64,000 bases of DNA. Source: Vibrio mimicus (GTDB lineage: Bacteria; Pseudomonadota; Gammaproteobacteria; Enterobacterales; Vibrionaceae). Location: the NCBI RefSeq assembly GCF_019048845.1, contig NZ_CP077426.1:1659501-1723500 (forward strand), in the 5' to 3' direction. Shown here in pieces: positions 1-6,707 of the stretch; the stretch's first letter is position 1; each line of letters starts with the position of its first letter. The notes beneath the pieces were generated by a model. That model ran no database searches. It was not told where the DNA came from and saw only the letters and a program-made list of their open reading frames with translations. The translations under genes and the position numbers were made by a program.

Positions 1-2
1 TC

Positions 3-1283
3 AAAGGAGCTAAAGCAGTTATAACAGATACAGCGCAAAATATTGCCAAGAAAGTGACGCTAGAGGCGCTGCCAGCACTGCGAGATAACCCCACGGTCAT
101 GGAGCAGTTTATGACTGGGGTCGATGCCCGGGTAGATGGTGCAAAGCGCAGTTTTAAAGATCGCTTCGAATTCGTAAAGTCGAGGAACCAACTCCCGATT
201 AAACTTATTCAGATTTCCGTGTTTGGAGCAGACTTAGGTGGCATTCTTGCTCGTCGTTTTATTGACGAATTACTGGAAGGGATCTGCACGAAACAGGGCG
301 AAGACTATATCTATGAAGGGGCCAAGGTCGAGGTCACCTTTGCTGGGCTATTTGATTGCACTCGCCGCAGTTCACTCGATTCGGGTGATACCATGAACGA
401 TGTTTTCAGTTTTGCCGGAATCTTGCTTAAGCCTCTGGAATGGATTGGTGGCGGTAAGGTGATTGATTTTGATAAGCCGCTTCATCGCGCAGTGAAAAAG
501 GCACTTCATCTGGTTGCCGCCCATGAGCGGCGAGTTTACCGTCCCTTAGTCCCACTCGGGCCGTTAAAGTCAGGTTGGGACGAGAGCTTGTTACCGGGTA
601 TAAGTGAAGATATTACAGGTGGTTTGCTCCCCAATGAGCAACGCCCCAGTGCCGAATTGAGCCGAGTGGCGTTACATCAGATGTATCATGCGGCCCGTAG
701 TGGGGAGGTGCCTTTTCCTAATTTTAATGAGTTACATAAAGTCTCGGAAAAGGTTGCCGCATATTTTGTCATGCATGACAACTTGGCGGGAAAATCAGTG
801 CAGTATTATACGCGACGATATATGCAACAAGCTGGTAATAAGAAACTATCCCGTCAAGCCTTCGAGAATCACCAATACATCTACTCTTGGTGGCTTGGAA
901 AGCAGTATGCTGACTACAAAGCTAGGCTAAAGGATGCCGATTCGGGTGAGCGTTCATGGCTAAGAAAGCGTTGGGGATGGCTTGAGTTCGTTTATGATGA
1001 AGCGAAATATGTCGAACGTGCCGTGACAAATCCCAATGGTTATGTGGCTTATGTGCAGGGAAGTAATGCCCTTAACATGGCAAAGACCTTCTTGTATCCA
1101 CCGAGTAGGGAGTTTCCTAAAGATATCGCGACGTTCTTCACTTACTTTATGCATGACTTTGTGAGCTCAACAGCATTTACCTCATCACCCGGCGAACAGG
1201 TTAAAATTAAAGCTCAAGCGGAAAGTTTGGTTGGCTCTCATCATTTTTTCCTTGCGCGTAAAATTGAGAGTGTTGAGGGCTAA
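3..1283 (+). CDS. DUF2235/Tle1-like alpha-beta hydrolase homologue, 5' partial
   Basis: The frame is open from base 3, so the true start lies left of the window; a GTG at 54 is only an internal candidate. The visible ~425 residues carry the landmarks of DUF2235 proteins, the family of type VI secretion Tle1 phospholipases: a nucleophile-elbow-like segment (VFGADLGG, bases 216-239), an aspartate segment (GLFDCTRRSS), an AAHERR motif and an LPGISEDITGG segment. In active members these read GFSRG and PGxHSDIGGG. Here the nucleophile serine position is Asp (codon 231-233) and the His position is Ser, so the protein may be inactive or have changed role. No immunity gene follows; a terminator comes next and trpS is convergent. 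The family assignment is from memory of motifs and is moderately sure. Confidence 0.6.
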   Translation, partial: KGAKAVITDTAQNIAKKVTLEALPALRDNPTVMEQFMTGVDARVDGAKRSFKDRFEFVKSRNQLPIKLIQISVFGADLGGILARRFIDELLEGICTKQGEDYIYEGAKVEVTFAGLFDCTRRSSLDSGDTMNDVFSFAGILLKPLEWIGGGKVIDFDKPLHRAVKKALHLVAAHERRVYRPLVPLGPLKSGWDESLLPGISEDITGGLLPNEQRPSAELSRVALHQMYHAARSGEVPFPNFNELHKVSEKVAAYFVMHDNLAGKSVQYYTRRYMQQAGNKKLSRQAFENHQYIYSWWLGKQYADYKARLKDADSGERSWLRKRWGWLEFVYDEAKYVERAVTNPNGYVAYVQGSNALNMAKTFLYPPSREFPKDIATFFTYFMHDFVSSTAFTSSPGEQVKIKAQAESLVGSHHFFLARKIESVEG

Positions 1284-1335
1284 ATTAGACAGTAGGAAAA
1301 GTAGCCGCAAGGACAACTAACTCGGTAATCAATTA

Positions 1336-1358
1336 GCGCCCTTTATTAGGGCGCTTTT
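1336..1358 (+). terminator. Rho-independent terminator after the DUF2235-like gene
   Basis: GCGCCC, a 7-nt loop and GGGCGC are followed by TTTT, about 50 bp after the stop codon. The stem may also serve the convergent trpS. Confidence 0.8.
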
Positions 1359-1449
1359 CTTTCTGTGGCTGTCAGCAGAGTAGTATCATTTATACTCATT
1401 AGTGCCTTGAATGAAATCATCCTGAGGCTTTATATTGAAGCCGTATCTT

Positions 1450-2472
1450 TCAGAAAATGTTCAGCCCAAAGATATCTTTGACAGCATGGAGTACTTCCTC
1501 GGTCTTCTCTCTAGATATGTGGCTACCTTTTCTTAAAATATCAATCAGTTGAGCCTTATCACTTAAGAATTCAGCTCTTCTTTCTCTTATCGGTCTGAGT
1601 GTATCTTGTAAACACTCTTCCAGTACTTTTTTCGTTGTGCCGTCGCCAAGGCCTCCACGCTGATAATGCTCTTTTAATTGATTGATATAGCTGACATCCG
1701 GATGGAATGCATCGAGGTAGGTAAAAACGACATTTCCTTCGACTTTACCGGGATCTTCGATTTTTAGATGGTTAGGATCGGTATACATAGATTTTACTGC
1801 AGCAGAGAGCTCTTTTTCGTTAGCCCCAAGATTAATAGTGTTCCCCATTGTCTTGGACATCTTATTTTTACCGTCTGTGCTAGGTAAACGAGTTGTATTA
1901 CTGAGCAGAGGCTTACATTCGTTCAATACGATTCGTCCTGCTAATGAATTAATTTTTCTCACTATCTCATTAGTTTGTTCAAGCATTGGTAACTGGTCAT
2001 CCCCAACCGGGACTAATGTTGCATTGAAGGCTGTTATGTCTGCAGCTTGGGATATGGGGTATGTTAAAAAACCAGCAGGAATTGACCGCTCAAACCCTTT
2101 GCTTTGAATTTCACTTTTGACAGTTGGGTTTCGCTCTAACCTGCTAATAGTCACAAGATTGCTGTAGAACATCGTTAATTCAGCCAAAGCAGGAAGTTGT
2201 GACTGAAGACAAATAGTAGTTTTCAAGGGATCAATGCCAACCGCTAGATAATCCGCGACAACATTGAGAATATTGGATGAAACTTTCTTAGGATTATGAG
2301 CATTATCGGTAAGACCTTGCATATCGGCGACAAGGATCGTTTGCTCATGAATCTCTTGTAAAGCGACACGCTGCTTTAAAGAGCCGACATAATGACCAAG
2401 ATGCAATGGTCCTGTAGCTCTGTCGCCCGTTAAGATAATTTCTTTTTTTTCAATATTTTGCTTGGGTTTCAT
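1450..2472 (-). CDS. trpS: Tryptophanyl-tRNA synthetase, accessory copy
   Basis: This is a 340-residue class I synthetase that charges tRNA-Trp with tryptophan. The HIGH-type motif reads PLHLGH at about residues 22-27 and the KMSKS-type motif reads KMSKT in the second half. Length fits bacterial TrpRS. The ATG at 2472 has a good ribosome-binding site (AGGAGAT) about 6 nt upstream. Because it sits among accessory genes and not in a core operon, it is probably a second TrpRS; extra copies are known to give resistance to TrpRS inhibitors such as indolmycin, but nothing here proves that role. It is preceded by a leader peptide with tandem Trp codons and a hairpin, suggesting control by tryptophan-tRNA charging. 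Confidence 0.92.
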   Translation of the reverse strand: MKPKQNIEKKEIILTGDRATGPLHLGHYVGSLKQRVALQEIHEQTILVADMQGLTDNAHNPKKVSSNILNVVADYLAVGIDPLKTTICLQSQLPALAELTMFYSNLVTISRLERNPTVKSEIQSKGFERSIPAGFLTYPISQAADITAFNATLVPVGDDQLPMLEQTNEIVRKINSLAGRIVLNECKPLLSNTTRLPSTDGKNKMSKTMGNTINLGANEKELSAAVKSMYTDPNHLKIEDPGKVEGNVVFTYLDAFHPDVSYINQLKEHYQRGGLGDGTTKKVLEECLQDTLRPIRERRAEFLSDKAQLIDILRKGSHISREKTEEVLHAVKDIFGLNIF

Positions 2473-2560
2473 GGATGTATCTCCTAGTAAACATAGATCG
2501 CAGCTGGAGATACAAAAGAGGATTTACAGTCTTAGCTACCTTCCAGCAGCTTAAGAATGT

Positions 2561-2593
2561 AAAAATTCCGTGCCGCTCTAAATAGAGCGCCAC
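2561..2593 (-). promoter_or_regulatory. Candidate trpS attenuator hairpin
   Basis: On the minus strand, bases 2593-2570 fold into a hairpin of about ten pairs with one G-G mismatch (arms starting GTGGCGCTCT and ending AGAGCGGCAC). GGAA and then TTTTT (2565-2561) follow. The 5' arm contains the tandem Trp codons, so a ribosome stalled there would block the stem. A second, weaker stem (AGCTGCT/GGTAGCT) lies nearer trpS. No experiment is implied; this is read from base pairing only. Confidence 0.5.
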
Positions 2594-2631
2594 CAGAAAA
2601 AGAATGATGAAGACGTTAAGGTATTTTTCAT
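2578..2631 (-). CDS. Candidate Trp-rich leader peptide of trpS (17 aa)
   Basis: The short frame reads MKNTLTSSSFFFWWRSI and stops about 105 nt before the trpS start. Two adjacent TGG codons (2595-2590) followed by Arg and Ser resemble the classic E. coli TrpL, where stalling at paired Trp codons sets attenuation. The ribosome-binding site is weak (an AGGA lies about 20 nt upstream), which lowers confidence. The Trp codons form part of the 5' arm of the hairpin that follows. Confidence 0.55.
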   Translation of the reverse strand: MKNTLTSSSFFFWWRSI

Positions 2632-2700
2632 CGTTTCAATCTAACAACAATCCTTTTGAAACTCAACACTATCAATATAAGTGTTAAGTGGTTTGAATCT

Positions 2701-2828
2701 CCAAAATTCCATGGAAGGTGCGAATAAGTCATACGTCACTAAAGTCGATTCATTTAACTTATTGATACTTATTGATTTATATTCAAATCAGCTAATGCGT
2801 AAGGGACTTATTAGCAAGTTACCTAAAA
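2701..2828. repeat. Palindromic ~130-bp repeat, copy 1
   Basis: This copy aligns along its length with 3414-3540. Both start CCAAAATTC and carry an outer inverted repeat: GCGAATAAGTC near the left end and GACTTATTAGC near the right. It lacks the RYYYAAC and GTTRRRY boxes of integron attC sites. Nature unknown. Confidence 0.65.
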
Positions 2829-2857
2829 GTAACAATGTGGGTTGATATCATTTGTTC

Positions 2858-2920
2858 AGAGACAAGACAGAGGGAGTTATTCATACTGTAAAAGATATCT
2901 TTGGGCTGATTATTTTCTGA
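2858..2920 (+). pseudogene. Relic of the 3' end of another trpS
   Basis: Read on the plus strand, these 21 codons give 20 residues ending KDIFGLIIF plus a stop. They match the C-terminus of the intact synthetase at 1450-2472 (ending KDIFGLNIF), in opposite orientation. Similarity continues about 15 nt past the stop. The DNA differs from the intact copy at many positions, so this is the tail of a diverged trpS relative and not a fresh duplication. The rest of that gene is absent. Confidence 0.75.
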
Positions 2921-2994
2921 AAGATAGGTTTCAACTGTAGTGGCATAATCCACTTGAACCAAAATGTGCAACTGGCTAAGTTGAGGGAGATCTT

Positions 2995-3369
2995 ATGCGA
3001 GTCAAAATCGAGCAAATGGCCAATGGAGAGTTCTTCTTCAAGATTCCGGAGACACTACGAAGTGAACTGCAGTGGAGAGAAGGTGATAGAATTGAATGGA
3101 TTGACAATAAAAATGGATCGTGGACTTTAAAGAGAGTTGAATCTTTACATAGTGATAACTCAAATTTTTTGAATGATTTACTAGTAGAAAACCCTGCCTT
3201 AAAAGCTCAAATTGATGAGGTTTTTGCGGAAGTTAACTTGGCATCTTTGTGGTTAACCTCTCCTCTGGCTGTTCTAGGAGGCTCCACACCGTTAGAACTC
3301 ATTCATAGAGGAGATGTCGAACGCGTTTTAGGTCTGTTGAGAAATCTCAAGTATGGTGATTTTTCTTGA
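2995..3369 (+). CDS. Orphan antitoxin: AbrB-like N-terminus fused to a DUF2384 (MbcA/ParS/Xre) C-terminus
   Basis: The 124-residue protein starts with a swapped-hairpin AbrB/SpoVT-like segment (IPETLRSELQWREGDRIEW, residues ~18-36) of the kind that binds operator DNA. It ends with a DUF2384-like segment (SPLAVLGGSTPLELI, residues ~88-102) of the kind that binds RES-family toxins. No RES toxin gene is adjacent: the next 470 bp hold only a repeat and a MITE. A GGGAG ribosome-binding site precedes the ATG. The gene lies between two copies of the palindromic repeat. The domain reading is by motif and fairly sure; the orphan status is seen directly. Confidence 0.65.
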   Translation: MRVKIEQMANGEFFFKIPETLRSELQWREGDRIEWIDNKNGSWTLKRVESLHSDNSNFLNDLLVENPALKAQIDEVFAEVNLASLWLTSPLAVLGGSTPLELIHRGDVERVLGLLRNLKYGDFS

Positions 3370-3413
3370 GGTTTTAAAAAGCCTTTATGTTTTCTTAAAT
3401 GCTGCTTTCAGCT

Positions 3414-3540
3414 CCAAAATTCTATGGGGGTGCCAATAAGTCATACATCACAAAACAGTAATGCTTTAACTTGCTGATATTTAATGGTTTATGTTCAAAG
3501 CGGCGAATTCGTAGGGGGCTTATTGGCAATTGACCTAGCT
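3414..3540. repeat. Palindromic ~130-bp repeat, copy 2
   Basis: This is the second copy of the 2701-2828 repeat. Its outer inverted repeat is GCCAATAAG on the left and CTTATTGGC on the right. Relative to copy 1, both arms change together at the third base, so pairing is conserved in each copy. Confidence 0.65.
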
Positions 3541-3616
3541 GAGGCAATTTAGTCTATAAGTTAATCAGCACTTCTCTTGGAAAAGCAAACACGGCAATCT
3601 TACTCAACAGTGCTGT

Positions 3617-3778
3617 GGCTTTGTTGCGTAAAAGAATAATCCACTTCATCTTTTATTTCTCAAACGGTAACAAGCCCATTAAAGCCTTACCGCTTGGTAG
3701 ATAACTGGAGCCAGAGAAGAGTTTTATTCTGTATTTTGGCTCCGATTCTTCGTGGATTCACTATTACGCAACAAAGCC
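3617..3778. mobile_element. 162-bp MITE related to IS5-family (IS903-type) elements
   Basis: The perfect 15-bp terminal inverted repeats are GGCTTTGTTGCGTAA and its complement, and partial pairing continues inward (AATCCAC in both). A 9-bp direct repeat, CAGTGCTGT, lies immediately outside each end (3608-3616 and 3779-3787), as expected for IS903-type transposition. There is no transposase. The right end stops 39 bp before the LexA box of umuD. Confidence 0.9.
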
Positions 3779-3817
3779 CAGTGCTGTTGCAAAATGCCTA
3801 ATCTGAAATACAATATA

Positions 3818-3833
3818 CTGTATCCATATACAG
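3818..3833 (+). promoter_or_regulatory. LexA (SOS) box of umuD
   Basis: CTG-N10-CAG with an AT-rich centre (CTGTATCCATATACAG) lies 12 bp before the umuD ATG. This fits the gamma-proteobacterial LexA consensus and the known SOS control of umuDC. Confidence 0.88.
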
Positions 3834-3845
3834 TGTTTGTTTTGT

Positions 3846-4283
3846 ATGAAAGTTATTCCTATTTTTGCTCATGCAGGTATAACAGGCTTCGAGAGTCCGG
3901 CTGAAGAGTATACTCAGCTCGCTTTAGATCTAGACCAGCTTCTTATTGAGCATCCTTGTGCCACCTTTCTGGGATACGCATGTGGAGATTCTATGCAAGA
4001 TGTGGGAATCTTCGACAAAGATTTACTTATTGTAGATCGCTCATTAGATATACAAGATTTCGACATCATAGTGGCAAACCTCAATGGGGAATTTATTTGT
4101 AAACAAATCGACCTCAATCGTCGATTACTCCTCTATGCTAATGAGCGATACCAGCCCGTTCCTATCCACGAGTTTGATCAATTTTCCCTTGAAGGGATTG
4201 TGACTTTTTCTCCTAAATCTATTTTTTGTCAACACATCCAACAACTCTTTGTTAAAAAAGCCATTAAAAGCAAAAAGCCATAA
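3846..4283 (+). CDS. umuD: UmuD-like translesion polymerase subunit with altered C-terminal tail
   Basis: UmuD self-cleaves after DNA damage and pairs with UmuC to form polymerase V. The S24 peptidase landmarks are present: an AGITGFESPAEEY segment near the start in place of the usual (A/C)GFPSPA cleavage region, the nucleophile in GDSMQDVGI and the lysine in EFICKQI. The ATG at 3846 is chosen because UmuD homology begins there; TTG 3837 would crowd the LexA box. After EGIVT, where UmuD normally ends within about ten residues, the sequence changes to an unrelated tail (FSPKSIFCQH onwards). No umuC follows; recombinase genes do, and a umuC lacking its umuD is at 24130. I infer that an insertion cut the operon at the umuD 3' end. 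Confidence 0.85.
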   Translation: MKVIPIFAHAGITGFESPAEEYTQLALDLDQLLIEHPCATFLGYACGDSMQDVGIFDKDLLIVDRSLDIQDFDIIVANLNGEFICKQIDLNRRLLLYANERYQPVPIHEFDQFSLEGIVTFSPKSIFCQHIQQLFVKKAIKSKKP

Positions 4284-4349
4284 TTCTTGAGTTGACAACT
4301 ATCACCAATAAGTAACACTTAAATATATAGTTTTTTAAGGTGCTTTAGC

Positions 4350-6707
4350 ATGAACACAGCTGCCATTCAAACATTACCAAAGGTGCAAAATGCGTTGTCC
4401 AAATCACTATCTAAGTTGATCTCAGATAGCGTTAAGAGCAAAAAACACAAATCTTCGATTCTGAATTATTATTCATCTTTTGTGTATGTAATTGGTCATG
4501 AAAATTACACTGGAATGGATATTCTAAATGATGCACATAAGCTGTCGAAGCACGTACACCAATTTTTAGGCTTTATCTATTCAGTTTTACCAATTGAAGT
4601 CCCATACCATACTGCACGACAAGCTTTGAATGCGTTCACATTAATTGCAGAAGATAAACAGCTTTCTATTGATATTCCCAAGATATACAACATCCCTACT
4701 TCTGTAACCCAAGAGTATATTTCTAAGTTTAACTCATTGAAACCTAGTAGAAAAAAATTGAATTACCTTAACGGTTGGCAAGTTACTAGCAAAGAAGGCC
4801 AGACATACAACTTTACTATTGGCCAGTTTCACGAGACTTTTGGTGATGTTATTACATCGAAAATTTATGTAGCTGTATGTAATTACGGTTTGACTCTAAA
4901 GTCAAAGACCCTTGAGGGAAAATTGAAATCTCTTTCTTATCTTCTCAATGCTTTTACGCAACATAGTGGTTCAAAAAAAGATTTGGAAACTCAACTCGAT
5001 GCCATGAATAGCCATCACTTCTTTGAACGAGTGATGTGGTCGATGTTCACAAGATCGAATCAAATAGGTAATAAACCAAAGCGTTTTTTTACAGATTGGT
5101 CAAGTATGGTAACGGCATTCACTCAATGCTTTATAGACAGTGAAATCTTTGATGAACCAATTTTCCCTTTTTTAACCCCTGATTTTAAAGAAGACTCACA
5201 ACCTATTGCTAAGGCTTCCATTGGCGGAAAACTTACCGCATCTGAAGAAAAGTTATGGTTAGCTAATATACCACTGCAAATAAAAGATGAGGAAGTCATT
5301 CAGATTATTGAAGATAGATTGCGAGTCAGTGAAGATTATGTGCGTAGTGTATTTCATGAGCAATTTCTTGCGATAAAAGAACGTCATGAACGCAACCAGG
5401 GACTCATAAAAACTGGGCGTATAAAGCCGATGATAAATAAAGGATTATCAATGTCGGAAAGAGTGCCTATGGGGAAAGCTAATCTAGCTAATGTTGTTGC
5501 TACGTTTCATCACTATGGTATTAAGGATAGAAGTTCTAAATACTCGTATTTCCTTAGTGGCTATGGAAAGAATAAACTTAAAAGCGATGAGCTTCAAACA
5601 GAACTTAATTTACCCACGACAGACACATTAGGGGCATTATGTACTTTATTAGTTCTTGAACACCCTGCGTTAACACCTTCAGCACTAGAATCGTGGGAGC
5701 TTTATGATGCTCAAGATCAACAGGTTGGATACAAACGCTCTGGCAACAATAACGTCATTGTTGTTTATAAAGACCGTAAAGGCGCAGACAATGCCCAGCA
5801 AGTGATAATCCTAAACGAATACTCTCAGGAGATTGTTGAAACAATGATCGCCCATACTGCATTCGCCAGAGAGTATTTAAAAGCAAACCCTAGTTCAGAA
5901 CCAAATCGACAAAACGAATGGCGAAAGATGCTGATCAAGGCTGAATATCACAAGGCTGAATGGGAGGATAGATTTGGAAAAAACATGACAAATAAGACAA
6001 GCACATCATTCTACCGTCGTTGGGTCACTGACTATTCCCATTCTGAACTTTCTAATTCTGATAAATCTCTGTTATCCGAAGTTGTTTCGCTTCGCTCCGC
6101 AAGGAGATTACGAGCTATCCGCATTTATATTGAAACGCGCTCACTGAGGGCGGTGTCTGAAGCCCTGGGACACAAGATGGTTGATATGGCTATACTTTCT
6201 CGTTATCTGCCTGAGTCTCTGATGACTTTTTTTAATGCTCGTTGGATTAGACAGTTCCAAAACGCCTTGATTTATCAAGCAATGGAAAACTCTGAATATT
6301 TGTTCGAGGCGATTGATATTAGTCCTGAGTATTTGGATGAATTTCTAAAAAATCACCGCATCAATGATATTCCTGCTTTATTTGATAAGTTTAAAACTAC
6401 ATCTGAGCATACGTTGGCAACCAGCGAAAATACTGAACAGCCAGAGTTTGATGAGGTAACATTCACGGTCACGAAGACCCTGCTTAGGGTGCTAATTGCA
6501 ATTAAGAGTGTTGTTGATGAATCGAAGCAAAAGAACGATAAGCAAACTTTTAAAGATATTGTTTCAACGTGGTATGAAGCTGCAACCTTGTTACTAACTG
6601 ATTTAGACTTAGATAGCCGTCAAAATTATGAACGTAAAGCTTTGTTGGAAAGTGCGAAGGGAAATCCATTAGATCCAGAGCATATTCGTGGAGCGTTATT
6701 ATGCTAG
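4350..6707 (+). CDS. Recombinase module 1, large tyrosine-recombinase-like protein A
   Basis: This 785-residue protein has a tyrosine-recombinase-like C-terminal region: an RRLRAIR helix followed by EALGHKMVDMAILSRYL, where GH and the final Tyr match the box II His/nucleophile pattern. The conserved HxLRH motif is not clear. Three recombinase-like genes in overlapping series recall RIT elements, Tn554 TnpABC and the Gamma-Mobile-Trio elements of gamma-proteobacteria; I cannot decide which family from sequence alone. It overlaps the next gene by 7 bp. It starts 66 bp after umuD on the same strand with no terminator between, so SOS read-through is possible. A TTGACA at 4292-4297 could be a -35 box, but no good -10 box follows. 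Confidence 0.7.
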   Translation: MNTAAIQTLPKVQNALSKSLSKLISDSVKSKKHKSSILNYYSSFVYVIGHENYTGMDILNDAHKLSKHVHQFLGFIYSVLPIEVPYHTARQALNAFTLIAEDKQLSIDIPKIYNIPTSVTQEYISKFNSLKPSRKKLNYLNGWQVTSKEGQTYNFTIGQFHETFGDVITSKIYVAVCNYGLTLKSKTLEGKLKSLSYLLNAFTQHSGSKKDLETQLDAMNSHHFFERVMWSMFTRSNQIGNKPKRFFTDWSSMVTAFTQCFIDSEIFDEPIFPFLTPDFKEDSQPIAKASIGGKLTASEEKLWLANIPLQIKDEEVIQIIEDRLRVSEDYVRSVFHEQFLAIKERHERNQGLIKTGRIKPMINKGLSMSERVPMGKANLANVVATFHHYGIKDRSSKYSYFLSGYGKNKLKSDELQTELNLPTTDTLGALCTLLVLEHPALTPSALESWELYDAQDQQVGYKRSGNNNVIVVYKDRKGADNAQQVIILNEYSQEIVETMIAHTAFAREYLKANPSSEPNRQNEWRKMLIKAEYHKAEWEDRFGKNMTNKTSTSFYRRWVTDYSHSELSNSDKSLLSEVVSLRSARRLRAIRIYIETRSLRAVSEALGHKMVDMAILSRYLPESLMTFFNARWIRQFQNALIYQAMENSEYLFEAIDISPEYLDEFLKNHRINDIPALFDKFKTTSEHTLATSENTEQPEFDEVTFTVTKTLLRVLIAIKSVVDESKQKNDKQTFKDIVSTWYEAATLLLTDLDLDSRQNYERKALLESAKGNPLDPEHIRGALLC

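Noticed and set aside
2701..3540. The palindromic repeats as integron attC sites
   Set aside because: Neither copy has an RYYYAAC start or GTTRRRY end, so integron recombination is not supported.
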